From contig CBDHES010000002.1 in NCBI GenBank assembly GCA_965262175.1, positions 496,001 through 560,000 of the forward strand: a DNA stretch of 64,000 nt, given 5' to 3'. Made by a program: the position numbers and the translations under genes. The notes under the pieces are model-generated. The model had not been told where the DNA came from. It did not search any database and was given only the letters and a program-made list of their open reading frames with translations. Origin of the DNA: CADEDH01 sp965262175 (lineage in GTDB: Bacteria; Actinomycetota; Acidimicrobiia; Acidimicrobiales; SZUA-35). Position 1 is the stretch's first letter, and each line of letters begins with the position of its first letter. Shown one piece after another: positions 24,956-34,570 of the stretch.

Positions 24956-25738
24956 TCAGAACTTGCCCTGGTTGACGAGAGCGTCACCCCGGGGGAGGGG
25001 CTCCATCGTGTCCCAGTGCTCGACGATCTTGCCGTCATCGACCCGGAACAGGTCGAACACCGCATAGTCCTCGTCGCCGATCTGCGCCAGGCTGTAGGCG
25101 ACGACGAAATTCCCCTGGGCGAGAATCCGATGGACGTACTTGTAGACCATCGGCGTGCCGGCCTCGGCCATCGCCCCCAGGTAGGCGCCGAGGCCGTCGA
25201 GGCCGTCTCCGGCTTCCGGATTGTGCTGGATGTAGGTGTCGCTCGACACGTACATCGGGCTGTTCTCGCCGTTGCCGCCGAGGAGGACGTCGTCGACGAA
25301 GGCCGTCACCAAGGCACGGTTGGCCTCGGTCTGGTCGAGGTCGACCACCTCGGTCGGCCCGTCGATCTGGGAGTGGCCGGACACGGTCTCGTCGACCCAC
25401 TCGGCGATCACATCCCAGTGCTCGACGATCCGATCGTTCTCGTCGGTGTCGAACATGTCCATCGTGATCCACTTGGCTTCGCCATCGTTGAGGTTCTGGG
25501 ACACGTGGAGGAACACGTAGTTCCCGTCCTCGATGGCCCGCACGACCTGAATGTCGCGAACCGGGGTGCGCTCGAGGAACCCGCCGAAGAACTCGACGAA
25601 GCCCTCGACACCGTCCCGCACGCCGGTGGAGTGCTGAACGTAGCGGTCGCCGCTGTACTTCTCGACGGCGTCCCGGGCGTTGCCGTCGCGGATACCTTCC
25701 AGATAGAGGGCCCGGGCGTTGTCCAGTTTCGCAGTCAT
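24956..25738 (-). CDS. Tandem SnoaL/NTF2-like protein
   Basis: 260 residues made of two NTF2-like alpha+beta barrels (about 1-125 and 135-258), each with the SnoaL-like sequence style: RYVQHSTGVRDGVEGF and, in the second half, TYIQHNPEAGDGLDGLGAYL, each followed by a strand ending in IVEHWD. These proteins are annotated as predicted ester-cyclase or aldol-condensation-type enzymes, usually without proven activity. Start at 25738 (MTAKLDNA) with GAGAG upstream; an upstream in-frame extension is low-complexity and rejected. The internal duplication is clear at the protein level. Confidence 0.83.
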   Translation of the reverse strand: MTAKLDNARALYLEGIRDGNARDAVEKYSGDRYVQHSTGVRDGVEGFVEFFGGFLERTPVRDIQVVRAIEDGNYVFLHVSQNLNDGEAKWITMDMFDTDENDRIVEHWDVIAEWVDETVSGHSQIDGPTEVVDLDQTEANRALVTAFVDDVLLGGNGENSPMYVSSDTYIQHNPEAGDGLDGLGAYLGAMAEAGTPMVYKYVHRILAQGNFVVAYSLAQIGDEDYAVFDLFRVDDGKIVEHWDTMEPLPRGDALVNQGKF

Positions 25739-25889
25739 CGTCTCGCTCTCTGTTGGGGCGACGCGTCGCCGCCCTTGTGGGTGTGTGCAGCATCGAGTGA
25801 ACCGGCGCCAGGGTGCGGCGTCGAGATCCAGAGCCGACAGCTTGGGGTAAGAACCCGACATCGGCGACCGGGCCGCCGGCTGGCCGTCG

Positions 25890-26789
25890 TCAGGACATCG
25901 CCGCTCGGAACTCCCCGGGTGTCTGGCCGACGACCCGGCGCACGAACTTGGTGAAGTTCGATGCCTCGTCGAAGCCGAAGGCGTGACGGATCTTGGTGAG
26001 GGGAACCCGGTCGTCGGCCAGCATCCGTCGCAGCTCGAGCCGGATCCGTTCGTCGACGGTTTGTTTCGCCGTCCGGCCCGACACCGCCCGGCAGGCCCGG
26101 TCGAGCGTCCGAGAGCTGTAGCCGAGCTGCCGGGCCAGCTCGGCGACCGACGGGCGACGGTAGAGCTCGTGCTCCAGCAGCTCGCTCAGGTCGAGATAGG
26201 GCTGGGGTAGGGCAGAACGGGTGGCGGTGGCGTTCGAACCCTCGTCCACGAGAAGGAGGAGGGCGCTCAGGATGCTGCGCATGAGAGCCAGCCGCCGGGC
26301 CGACCCCTCGAATCGGTCCTGTTCGGTCCGCAGCTCACCGAGCCAAGCGAGGACCCGGGCGAACGTCTCGTCCGACAGCTCGAACGCCATCGGTTCGGGA
26401 CTCCCGGGGAACCACGGTGCCCGGCCGGGCTCCCGAGGGTGGTGCTCGGCTCGCCAGATGGCAACGACGGTGTCGAAGCCGTCGACCCAGGCGTGCTCAT
26501 GGATCTGGCCGGGCCGGATCCGGACCACCGATCCGGGGGCCAGTCGGTGGGTCACGAAGTCGACGTCGTGGGTCCCCTCCCCGTCGGTGCAGACGACCAG
26601 GAGGTGGAAGTCGGTTCGTTGGGGCCGTCCCAGGTGGGCGGCCGGCATCCGATCCGTCAGCTCGGAGCGGGTCAGCACCTCGACCGGGAGCCCGGGGTGC
26701 CGTCCCTGGGGGGCGAACGAGACCTCGATGGCGTCGTCACGGCCCGGGACACTCCCCGAACCGGATCGCGCTGGCCGCTCAGCAACCAC
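25890..26789 (-). CDS. AraC-family transcriptional regulator (cupin sensor)
   Basis: 299 residues: N-terminal cupin-like ligand domain (about 15-150, PGSVVRIRPGQIHEHAW) and C-terminal double helix-turn-helix (about 200-299) ending in HAFGFDEASNFTKFVRRVVG and TPGEFR, the AraC signature. GTG start at 26789 is six bases after TACGGT, so the message looks leaderless. Target unknown. Neighbours on the same strand are a SnoaL-like gene downstream and a SulP transporter upstream; neither relation is proved. Confidence 0.88.
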   Translation of the reverse strand: MVAERPARSGSGSVPGRDDAIEVSFAPQGRHPGLPVEVLTRSELTDRMPAAHLGRPQRTDFHLLVVCTDGEGTHDVDFVTHRLAPGSVVRIRPGQIHEHAWVDGFDTVVAIWRAEHHPREPGRAPWFPGSPEPMAFELSDETFARVLAWLGELRTEQDRFEGSARRLALMRSILSALLLLVDEGSNATATRSALPQPYLDLSELLEHELYRRPSVAELARQLGYSSRTLDRACRAVSGRTAKQTVDERIRLELRRMLADDRVPLTKIRHAFGFDEASNFTKFVRRVVGQTPGEFRAAMS

Positions 26790-26860
26790 CGGTCGACCGT
26801 AGCCGGCCGGGCGCCGCCGGCGCCGGAGCCAGCCCGCCCGTCACGACGTGGGCGATCCCG

Positions 26861-28525
26861 TCAGCGGCCCGTTCGACGACGGTGCTCCTCGACCGCGGCG
26901 TTGATGGTGGGGAACACCCGGTCGTCCCCGAGCTGAGCGATCACGCCGGCGTTGCGGAGGAGGTCGAGCACCTGGTGGTTGGCGCGGGCGAAGCCGACCG
27001 CCATGCCCCGGGCCCGCAACTCGTCGACGAGGCCGGCGACGTGGTCGACGGCCGTGGTGTCGATCGAGCCGATGCCCTCCATGTCGAGCACGACCGTCGT
27101 CTCCCGACCGGGGTTGGCGTCGAGCGCCGCTCGGACCCGGGCTCGGTAGTACTCGCCGTTGGCGAAGAAGAGCGGGCCGTCGAAGCGATAGACGAGGAGG
27201 CCGGGGAGGGGTTCGGCCCGGTCATCGTCGACGTCGATCCACCCGTCGAGTCCAGCACCGGCACCCAGGATGGCATCGTGCGGTCGGGCCACCCGACCGA
27301 GGGTCAACAGCATCGAGAGACCGACGGCCACCAGCACCCCGGTGAGGAGGTCGACCCCGATCACCGCCAAGCAGGTCACCGCCGCCAGGGCCGCCTCGAC
27401 CCAGCTCAGGGCGGCGATCCGGCGGAACCCGTCGAGGTCGATGACCGCCAGCGCGGCGGCGACGATGACCGCAGCCAATCCGGCCTGGGGGATCTCGGCC
27501 AGGATCGAGCGGCCGACCAGCAGGAACACGATCACGGTGGCCAACGTGACCAAGCTCGACAGCTGGCTGCGGCTGCCGATCGTGGTGGGCACGAACGACC
27601 GGGAAGCGCTCGACGAGACCGGGAAGCCACCGACGACCGAGCCGGCGACGTTCATCGCCCCCAGCGCTACCAGCTCGCGGTCGGCGTCGACGTGGTAGCC
27701 CTGCTTGGTCGAGATCGAGCGGGCGGTGAGGATGTTGTCGGTGTAGCCGATCAGGGCCACCCCGGCGGCCGGGAGGAACAGGGTTCGGACGTCGCCCCAA
27801 CCGACGTCGGGGACGCTCGGGGTCGGCACCGCGGCCTCGATCTCACCGACGACGGCGACGTCGAGCCCCAGGGCGGCGACCGCCACCATCGATCCGGCGA
27901 GGCCGATCAGGGCCCCCGGCCACGTGGGACGTACCCGCCGGAGGGCCACGATCACCGCCAGCGTCGAGACTCCGATCGAGAGCGTGGTCGCGTCGACGTC
28001 GCCGAGCCCCACGACCAGCTCACCGACCCGGGCGAAGGGATGGTCGGCGTCGATGGGGACACCGCTGATCGCAGCCAGCTGGCTGGTGAGGAGGGTCAGG
28101 CCGACGCCGGTGATGTAGCCGACGAGCACGGGTTTGGAGAGCAGATCGGCCACGAAACCCAAGCGGAGCGTCCCGGCGACGAGGGCGATGAGGCCGACCA
28201 GACCGGCGATGGTGGCCATGAGCGCCCCGTAGCGGACCGGGTCACCATCGGCCAGCTGGGCGGCGGCCGCTGCGGCCAGGATCGCCGTCCCCGGTTCGGG
28301 CCCGACGCCGAGATGACGGCTCGTCCCGATCAGCGCGTAGACCGGGAGGGCGACCAGGGCCGCTCGGAAACCGGCCGAGGGCGGAAGGCCCCCGAGCTCG
28401 GCGTAGGCCATGGCCTGGGGCACCAACATGGCGGCGACCGTGACCCCGGCGAGCACGTCGGGGCGGAGCCACGAACGCCGATACTCCCCGGCCCGCACCA
28501 GTCCGACAAGCGACATCCCGGCCAT
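26861..28525 (-). CDS. Second SulP-family transporter with STAS domain
   Basis: 554 residues. SulP core with GVTVAAMLVPQAMAYAELGG near residue 28 and many membrane segments, then a C-terminal STAS domain (about 440-545; VVLDMEGIGSIDTTAVDH). It is clearly a different gene from the SulP at 5873-7630. Substrate could be sulfate, bicarbonate or another anion. It has no rhodanese or other sulfur gene beside it. The C-terminus is short and ends close to the STAS domain. Confidence 0.9.
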   Translation of the reverse strand: MAGMSLVGLVRAGEYRRSWLRPDVLAGVTVAAMLVPQAMAYAELGGLPPSAGFRAALVALPVYALIGTSRHLGVGPEPGTAILAAAAAAQLADGDPVRYGALMATIAGLVGLIALVAGTLRLGFVADLLSKPVLVGYITGVGLTLLTSQLAAISGVPIDADHPFARVGELVVGLGDVDATTLSIGVSTLAVIVALRRVRPTWPGALIGLAGSMVAVAALGLDVAVVGEIEAAVPTPSVPDVGWGDVRTLFLPAAGVALIGYTDNILTARSISTKQGYHVDADRELVALGAMNVAGSVVGGFPVSSSASRSFVPTTIGSRSQLSSLVTLATVIVFLLVGRSILAEIPQAGLAAVIVAAALAVIDLDGFRRIAALSWVEAALAAVTCLAVIGVDLLTGVLVAVGLSMLLTLGRVARPHDAILGAGAGLDGWIDVDDDRAEPLPGLLVYRFDGPLFFANGEYYRARVRAALDANPGRETTVVLDMEGIGSIDTTAVDHVAGLVDELRARGMAVGFARANHQVLDLLRNAGVIAQLGDDRVFPTINAAVEEHRRRTGR

Positions 28526-28600
28526 GACGTCGAGTGTGCCGACCCGACCCCGGAATCCCCGACGCGTCGGGTGAAGGTCTTCGAGTTGGCGACGGTCGGG

Positions 28601-30073
28601 TCAGCCGTTGGCCCTCATCTTGGCCGCGACCCGTTCGGCGACCATCACGCACCCGAGGTAGGTGTTGCCCGACGGGATCGTCGGCATGACGGAGCCATCG
28701 ACGACGCGCAGGCCATCCACTCCCCGAACCAGGCAGTCGGCGTCGACGACGGTCCCCATCGGGCAGGTGCCGACCATGTGGCCGTAGCTGATGGTCAGCT
28801 GGTCGAGCGCCTGGTCGACGGCGTCGGCGGCCGCCAGGTCGATCGGGTGGACCTGGTGGGCACCGAGCTGCCGGAACGCCGCGGTCCGCTCCCATGCGGC
28901 GAGCCGGTCGAAGGCGTGCCGGAGCCGCTGGCGGCCGTCGTCGGGCAGGGGCGGCGCGGTCACGACCGGCTGCCCCGCCTCCGGGCCGAGGCGAACCTCC
29001 CCCCGACCGCTGGATCGGAGGAGGAAGACCCCCATCAGGAAGGTCGTGTGGTCGGGGCTCGGCGGCGGGCAGACCGGGAAGGCGTGGTAGTCGACCTCGG
29101 CACCGTCCGAGGCGCCGACGAGGACCACCTGGGCGGGGCCGGCATCGCTGCCCCGAGGGCCGGCGTGCTGGTAGAACACCCCGGGGCCGAGATGGTCGCT
29201 CATCGTGGAGCCGACCGGAAGGTCGGCGGCGGTCTCGATGCCGTGCTCGGCCAGGTGGTCGGCCGGCCCGATCCCCGACCGCATGAGCAACTCCGGCGAC
29301 CACAGTGCCCCGGCCGCGAGCACGACCTCGTCGGCCGCCACCTCTCCCCCGTCGACCAGGGTGACCCCGACCACCCGACCCGACTCGATCAGGACATGGG
29401 CCGCGGTGGCACCGGTCCGTATCGTGAGGTTGTCCCGGGCCCGCACCTCGTCGGTGAGGTAGGCGAGGCTGGTCGTGACCCGCTTGGCGTCGTCGTCGAT
29501 GGTGACGGGGAAGACGCCGACGCCGGGGAGTTGGGAGGCGTCGTTGACGTCGGCCACATCACGCTCGCCGATGTCGATCATCCCGTCGAGGAAGGCTCGG
29601 GGGGCGTGCCCCAGCTCGTCGCGCCTCCAGCGGCGAACCGGCAGCGGGCCGGTCGAACCGTGGAGTGGGGAGGTCGGGAAGTCCCGATCGCGCTCGGCGG
29701 CGATGAAGGTGCCGAGCACGTCTGTCCACCCCCAGCCGTCGAGGCCGGCCGCCGCCCATCGGTCATAGTCGGCCGGGAGCCCCCGCAGCGTCGCCATGCC
29801 GTTGACCGCCGAGGTGCCGCCGAGGATCCGACCCTGGAGCCCGGGGATCGGCTGGCCGCCGGTGGCCATCGGCGTTGCGACCATCGGCGGCACGCCGGCC
29901 CAGTTGCCGGCCGCCAGGGCCGGCTCCAGGACCGAGTCGCCGTACGCACCGTGGTCGGGGCCCGCTTCCAGCACGGTGACCGAGAGGCGGGGCTCCTCGG
30001 TCAACCGGGCGGCCAACACCGAGCCCGCCGTGCCACCACCAACGATCACGATCCGCTTGCCGTCCGATTGCAT
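28601..30073 (-). CDS. GMC-family FAD oxidoreductase (choline dehydrogenase-like)
   Basis: 490 residues. N-terminal FAD loop IVIVGGGTAGSVLAARL, the GMC signature GRILGGTSAVNGM near residue 82, the second signature GALWSPELLMRSGIGP near 257, and the C-terminal catalytic region with SYGHMVGTCPMG and NTYLGCVMVAERVA. Members oxidise alcohols of many kinds. Start ATG at 30073 directly before the FAD motif, with GAGGGAAGG upstream. It lies 76 bases after the MaoC hydratase gene on the same strand; together they suggest oxidation of an alcohol plus hydration of an enoyl-CoA, but the substrate is unknown. Confidence 0.92.
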   Translation of the reverse strand: MQSDGKRIVIVGGGTAGSVLAARLTEEPRLSVTVLEAGPDHGAYGDSVLEPALAAGNWAGVPPMVATPMATGGQPIPGLQGRILGGTSAVNGMATLRGLPADYDRWAAAGLDGWGWTDVLGTFIAAERDRDFPTSPLHGSTGPLPVRRWRRDELGHAPRAFLDGMIDIGERDVADVNDASQLPGVGVFPVTIDDDAKRVTTSLAYLTDEVRARDNLTIRTGATAAHVLIESGRVVGVTLVDGGEVAADEVVLAAGALWSPELLMRSGIGPADHLAEHGIETAADLPVGSTMSDHLGPGVFYQHAGPRGSDAGPAQVVLVGASDGAEVDYHAFPVCPPPSPDHTTFLMGVFLLRSSGRGEVRLGPEAGQPVVTAPPLPDDGRQRLRHAFDRLAAWERTAAFRQLGAHQVHPIDLAAADAVDQALDQLTISYGHMVGTCPMGTVVDADCLVRGVDGLRVVDGSVMPTIPSGNTYLGCVMVAERVAAKMRANG

Positions 30074-30149
30074 GACCTTCCCTCGATGCCGTTGGCTCGG
30101 CCGAGCTCGCGGTCCGGGCCATCGCCCGGACGGCCGCGTGCCCCCGGGC

Positions 30150-31001
30150 TCAGGACGTGGCGAACCGGCCGGCGTCGAGGACGACCCGGTCGTCGCCTCC
30201 ATGGGTGCGGAAGAGGGCGCCGTCGTCGGTTCGCCACATCCGCACGGTCAGGGTCTCACCTGGCATGACCGGCGAGGTGAACCGGGCGTCCATCGACCCG
30301 AACCGGGCCGGGTCACCGTCGCACAGGCCGTGGAGCAACGCCCGCCCGGTGAAGCCGTAGGTGCACAACCCGTGGAGGATCGGCTTCGGGAAGCCGCCGT
30401 CGGCGGCGAAGAGCGGGTCGGAGTGGAGCGGGTTCCGGTCGCCGTTGAGGCGGTACAGGAGCGCCTGATCGGTCCGCGTCTGGTACGCGACCTCCACGTC
30501 GGGCGCAGCATCGGGGATGTCGACGCTCACCGACGGGCCTCGATCGCCTCCCCAGCCACCCTCGCCTCGGAAGAACAGCGACGACCGGGTGGTGAACAGC
30601 GGCTCGCCGGTGTCGGCCAGCGTCGAGGTCGACTCCATGTCGACGACCGCGCCCTTCGTCTTGTCCCAGATGCCGGTGATCGTCGAGGTGCTCTCCAACG
30701 TCCCCTCGACCGGGATCTCCCGATGGAGGGTGATGCCCTGCTCGCCGTGGAGCATGAGGGCCAGGTTCACCTCGCCCAACTGGTCGAGGGGTAGACCGCC
30801 GGCCTGGAGCACCACGCCCATGGTCGGTACCACCCGTTGGGCGATGTCGCGGCTGTTCTCGGTGGTGAACTCGAGCTCGGCGCCGGTGGGATCGTCCATC
30901 CCGGCCCCGACACCGAGGGCATACAGCAGGGCGTCCTTCGACGTCCAACTGCGCTGCCTCGGCTTGCTGCTGGCGCCAACGGCGTCGGTCTTCAACGGCA
31001 C
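30150..31001 (-). CDS. MaoC-type enoyl-CoA hydratase (double hotdog)
   Basis: 283 residues, the HSD17B4/MaoC arrangement: N-terminal hotdog (about 10-140) and C-terminal hotdog with the hydratase-2 motif GDRNPLHSDP (Asp, Asn, His; about residue 187), then FPKPILHGLCTYGF. It hydrates trans-2-enoyl-CoA to (R)-3-hydroxyacyl-CoA, in fatty acid or sterol side-chain breakdown. GTG start at 31001 with GGAAGGGG upstream is preferred; the longer reading from 31139 is not supported. First gene of a two-gene unit with the GMC oxidoreductase. Confidence 0.9.
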   Translation of the reverse strand: MPLKTDAVGASSKPRQRSWTSKDALLYALGVGAGMDDPTGAELEFTTENSRDIAQRVVPTMGVVLQAGGLPLDQLGEVNLALMLHGEQGITLHREIPVEGTLESTSTITGIWDKTKGAVVDMESTSTLADTGEPLFTTRSSLFFRGEGGWGGDRGPSVSVDIPDAAPDVEVAYQTRTDQALLYRLNGDRNPLHSDPLFAADGGFPKPILHGLCTYGFTGRALLHGLCDGDPARFGSMDARFTSPVMPGETLTVRMWRTDDGALFRTHGGDDRVVLDAGRFATS

Positions 31002-31147
31002 GGTCGCATCCCCTTCCGGTCGCTCGATCGAGCGTTGGACGCATCCTGGCATCGATCCCGGCCCGAGCCCAAGCCCACCCCACCGGGTCGCGCCGTCCAC
31101 GGGCCCGGTCGCGGTCGGTCGACGTACGATCGACGCCACCGGAGCCG

Positions 31148-32584
31148 ATGACCCGCTCGGGCTCGACGACAGATCGGATCGAGATGGACCAACCGAACGT
31201 CGTGCTGATCAACTGCGACGACCTGGGGTACGGGGATCTCGGCTGCTACGGGTCGACCCGCCACCGGACCCCGGCCCTCGATCGCCTCGCCGCCGAGGGC
31301 ATCCGATTCGACTCGTTCTATACCGCCTCGCCGGTCTGTTCCCCGGCCCGGGCCGCCCTGTTGACCGGCTGCTACCCGCCCCGGATCGGGTTCGGGTCCT
31401 TCGAGGGACTGCCCGTGCTGTTTCCGGGGATGGCGGTCGGCCTGCCCCCCTCGGAGATCAGCCTGGCCCGGGTGCTGGCCGACGCCGGGTATGCCACCCA
31501 GATGATCGGCAAGTGGCACTGTGGGGACCAGCCGGAGTTCCTGCCGACCAACCACGGGTTCGACCACTACCTCGGTATCCCCTACAGCAACGACATGGGC
31601 CGGCAGGTCGACACGCCGTCGTTTCTGCCCGACCTGCCACCGCTCCCGTTACTGGCCGACGGAGAGGTCATCGAGCAGCAACCCGACCAGGCGTCGCTGA
31701 CGGAGCGGTACGTGGCCGAAGCGGTCCGATTCCTCCGCACCTCGGCCGGCCGACCCTTCTTCCTGTACCTGGCACACCTGTACGTCCATCTGCCGATCTA
31801 CGTCCAGGAGCGGTTCGCCCGTCGCTCGACGAACGGTCGCTACGGCGCGGCCGTCGAGTCGATCGACTGGGCCACCGCGGTGATCATGGCCGAGCTGGCC
31901 AACCTGGGCCTCGACGCCGACACGATCGTCGTCTTCACCAGCGACAACGGCTCGCTCGGGGATCGGCCACCGCCGGTCGGGGGCTCGACGACCCCGATCG
32001 GTGGGAGCAACGGACCGCTCCGGGGCACGAAGGGCACCACCTGGGAGGGCGGGCAGCGGGTACCCGGGATCGTCCGCTGGCCCGCCCGCATCGAGCCGGG
32101 TCGGGTCAGCGATGAGGTCGTGACCGCCATGGACCTGTTCCCGACATTGGCCGCCCGGTGCGGGGCGCCCATCCCCGCCGACCGGACGATCGACGGCCGC
32201 GACATCGGGCCGATCTGGTTCGACCGGACGGCCCGTTCGCCCCACGAGGCGTTCTACTACTACTGGATGGACGATCTCGAAGCGGTGCGGTCGGGACGGT
32301 GGAAGCTCCACTTCTCCAAGCGGGGCAAGGTCGTCGATGAGCTCTACGACCTCGACGCCGACATCGGCGAGACCCGCGACGTGTTCGCCGACCATCCCGA
32401 CGTCGTGACCCGACTGGCGGCGTTGGGCGAGGAGGCCCGAGTGTCGCTCGGTGACGCTCGTCTGGACCGTCGGGGCGGCGACGTCCGACCGGCCGGCCGG
32501 GTCGACGATCCCCGGACACTCACCGACTACGACCCGTCCTATCCCTACCTGATCGCCGAGTACGACCTCGGCGATCGGGGCTAG
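31148..32584 (+). CDS. Arylsulfatase-family sulfatase, cytoplasmic form
   Basis: 478 residues (442 if the internal ATG at 31184 is used). Sulfatase motif CSPARAALLTG with C64, the residue converted to formylglycine; metal ligands D24 and D25 in NCDDLGYGD; later TSDNGS and GKWHCG. It hydrolyses sulfate esters. No signal peptide, unlike most arylsulfatases. ATG 31148 has GGAG very close; ATG 31184 (MDQPNVVLIN) matches the usual family start better, so the start is uncertain. Transcribed away from the MaoC/GMC pair, with a 146-base gap. Confidence 0.92.
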   Translation: MTRSGSTTDRIEMDQPNVVLINCDDLGYGDLGCYGSTRHRTPALDRLAAEGIRFDSFYTASPVCSPARAALLTGCYPPRIGFGSFEGLPVLFPGMAVGLPPSEISLARVLADAGYATQMIGKWHCGDQPEFLPTNHGFDHYLGIPYSNDMGRQVDTPSFLPDLPPLPLLADGEVIEQQPDQASLTERYVAEAVRFLRTSAGRPFFLYLAHLYVHLPIYVQERFARRSTNGRYGAAVESIDWATAVIMAELANLGLDADTIVVFTSDNGSLGDRPPPVGGSTTPIGGSNGPLRGTKGTTWEGGQRVPGIVRWPARIEPGRVSDEVVTAMDLFPTLAARCGAPIPADRTIDGRDIGPIWFDRTARSPHEAFYYYWMDDLEAVRSGRWKLHFSKRGKVVDELYDLDADIGETRDVFADHPDVVTRLAALGEEARVSLGDARLDRRGGDVRPAGRVDDPRTLTDYDPSYPYLIAEYDLGDRG

Positions 32585-32633
32585 ACCCACACTGGGGCCC
32601 GTTGGTATACGCAATCCCTAACCGGTCGGGGCA

Positions 32634-34202
32634 TCAGCAGCCGTCGTCCCCCCAGGCACAGTTGGGTGAGGAGCCGTTGAGGTCGACCGCGGGGCCCTGT
32701 TGGATCCACGACTCGTTCGGCGCGTCGTAGATGCTGATGTCGGAGCCCTCGATGTAGTACGCATCGTCGTTGCCGTTGACGCTGAACACGATCCCGTCGA
32801 GGAACGCCGGGTGAGTCCCCTCCATCGTCCGGAGTGCCAGGAGCAGGTTCGATCGGGTCAGGCCCCCGTCGAGCTCGGCGGCGATGCGGAGGGCCTCGAC
32901 ATGGGGCCACCCGTGCTGCCCGAAACCGCTGCCGTACAGGCCGACCGATGGGTCGAGCCCCGCGGCCTCCAACGTCTCGTTGAGAAAGCTGATGTAGGCG
33001 TCGTCGGCGTACTGTGGGTCGGTCGTCGCCTTGACCCCACCGCCGATGATGTACCACCCGTCCGCCGCCTCTCCGGCCGGAATCATGTAGGCATTGGGGT
33101 CCTTGCAGACCGACGGCGCGAACAGCACCGTGTCCCCACCGGTCAAACCGGCGTTGCCGGCCTCCTGTACCGCCAACAGGCACGGGTTGCCGGCTGTCAT
33201 CGAGATGAACACGTCGGGATCGGTCGAGGCGATCGTCGTCATCTCGTTGGTCACGGTCGCTGCGGCCGGGTCATGGGCGATCGGGTTGAACTCGGCGACC
33301 ACGTCCGGGTTGGCTTCGACCCAGTTCTCGAAGCCGTCCCGATAGGCAAAGCCGAAGTCGTTGTCCATGACGAGCGCGCTCACCGTGACCGGGAGCTGGT
33401 CGGCCAAGTTGGTCCTGATCCAGTTGCCCCACAGCACTGCCTCGGTGGCGTACGACATACCGGCGGCCGCCGTGGTCCATGGGTGGTTCTCCGGATCGCC
33501 CCATGCCGGATGGCCGGTCTGGACGAACGGATGCGGGATGCACTGCTCATTCAAGTCGTCGTATACCGCCAAGGTGTTCGGCGAGCCGAGGGTGTTGATG
33601 ATGAACGGTCTGTCGGTCTGGAGGAGCTCGTCGACCAGCTCAATCGTGTTGGCCGCTACATAGCCGTCGTCCTTGACGATCAGCTCGATATCGAGCCCAC
33701 CGATTCCCCCGTTGGCATTCACGTAGTCGAAGTACGCCTCCATCCCGGCTGCGATGTTCCCGTAGGAGGCGAGGTTGCCCGACTGGGCCGTGGTATGGCC
33801 GATGAGGATCTTCCCGTCGACGATCCCGTCGGTCTCGCTCCAATCGGACGGGCACTGGTTCAGGTCGACCTCGAACCCGGCCGGGCCGCGGAGGACGCCG
33901 TCATCGCCGACACCCCACCCCTCGGCCTCGATCCGCTCGACCACGGCGGCCCGGGCTTCGGCCCATTGGGCCTCCAGGTCCTCGATCGAAGCCGCTGTGG
34001 CCTCCCCGCCGTCGGGATCGACCGTGGTCGTGGTCGACCCGCTGAGTGCGTCGCGGGCTGCCTCGTCATCGACGCCGCCACCGGCCTCGGCCTCGGTCTC
34101 GCCTACCCCGCCTGCAGCCGGCTCATCGTCGCTGCCACCGCAAGCTGCGGTGATCAAAGCGAACGCCAATAGCAACGCGATCCATCTCATCGGTCGAGTC
34201 AT
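32634..34202 (-). CDS. Lipoprotein substrate-binding protein of a branched-chain amino-acid-type ABC transporter
   Basis: 522 residues. Lipoprotein signal peptide at 1-20 with lipobox LITAACGG, then a charged, flexible stretch of about 90 residues, then a Peripla_BP_6 (LivJ/K-like) fold containing KILIGHTTAQSGNLASYGNI and ITLGSPNT-like loops. It binds an amino acid or other small ligand outside the membrane. No permease or ATPase genes are near, so its partners are elsewhere. AAGGA is 9-10 bases upstream of the ATG at 34202. The long low-complexity linker is typical for actinobacterial members. Confidence 0.9.
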   Translation of the reverse strand: MTRPMRWIALLLAFALITAACGGSDDEPAAGGVGETEAEAGGGVDDEAARDALSGSTTTTVDPDGGEATAASIEDLEAQWAEARAAVVERIEAEGWGVGDDGVLRGPAGFEVDLNQCPSDWSETDGIVDGKILIGHTTAQSGNLASYGNIAAGMEAYFDYVNANGGIGGLDIELIVKDDGYVAANTIELVDELLQTDRPFIINTLGSPNTLAVYDDLNEQCIPHPFVQTGHPAWGDPENHPWTTAAAGMSYATEAVLWGNWIRTNLADQLPVTVSALVMDNDFGFAYRDGFENWVEANPDVVAEFNPIAHDPAAATVTNEMTTIASTDPDVFISMTAGNPCLLAVQEAGNAGLTGGDTVLFAPSVCKDPNAYMIPAGEAADGWYIIGGGVKATTDPQYADDAYISFLNETLEAAGLDPSVGLYGSGFGQHGWPHVEALRIAAELDGGLTRSNLLLALRTMEGTHPAFLDGIVFSVNGNDDAYYIEGSDISIYDAPNESWIQQGPAVDLNGSSPNCAWGDDGC

Positions 34203-34396
34203 CTTCAGTTGTCCTTCCCCCTGGTGGGTCCCCCTGGGAGGCCTGCAGGCAACGCAGCAGAGCCTTCCACCCGTGAGAATCCTCTCACCATGCCGGCCGG
34301 CCGACAAGGCCCGGGAACGTTGCGAGCTCGCTGACGACCAGCCCGACGATGGGAGGAGCGCTGGCAGGGAACACCCCGCGACCGTTGACGAACTCA

Positions 34397-34418
34397 AGTT
34401 CTAGAAATTAGGCTCTAC
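34397..34418 (+). promoter_or_regulatory. Operator-like block shared with the TetR gene
   Basis: AGTTCTAGAA, six bases, CTCTAC. The same two blocks with the same spacing occur at 37635-37656 just before the TetR gene. It contains the palindrome TTCTAGAA. Together with TTGACG upstream and TAGGCT at 34409-34414 it looks like a promoter with an operator, probably bound by that TetR. Confidence 0.6.
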
Positions 34419-34422
34419 AACC

Positions 34423-34485
34423 ATGGGCAACGGCTTGAACACCAGCCTTGGTACCGGGGAGGGTCGCCTCGAGGGAGCCGGCTAG
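34423..34485 (+). CDS. Possible 20-codon leader ORF
   Basis: ATG at 34423 is 8 bases after the TAGGCT hexamer and opens a 20-codon frame rich in glycine that ends at TAG 34483-34485. It may only be a chance frame at a leaderless start. The next real gene begins 85 bases later, so there is no coupling as in the other two leader ORFs of this window. Confidence 0.2.
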   Translation: MGNGLNTSLGTGEGRLEGAG

Positions 34486-34570
34486 TTCCTGCAGGAAGAC
34501 GCAAGACCGGAGCTGGCTCGAGTTCTCATCGCCTTCATCGGCAGTTGACACGGAAGCAGAGAACGACCCG

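Larger units (their letters stand above)
34203..34570. other. 368-bp intergenic region between divergent genes
   Basis: No conserved gene is visible. It contains a TTGACG element (34385-34390), the shared AGTTCTAGAA/CTCTAC block (34397-34418), a possible 20-codon leader ORF (34423-34485) and a perfect 12-base palindrome TTCCTGCAGGAA right after its stop (34486-34497). Confidence 0.5.

Noticed and set aside
26417..30268. 1283-codon open frame on the plus strand
   Set aside because: It is antisense to the AraC, SulP and GMC genes, all with clear family motifs, and its own translation is low-complexity Arg/Gly/Asp-rich.
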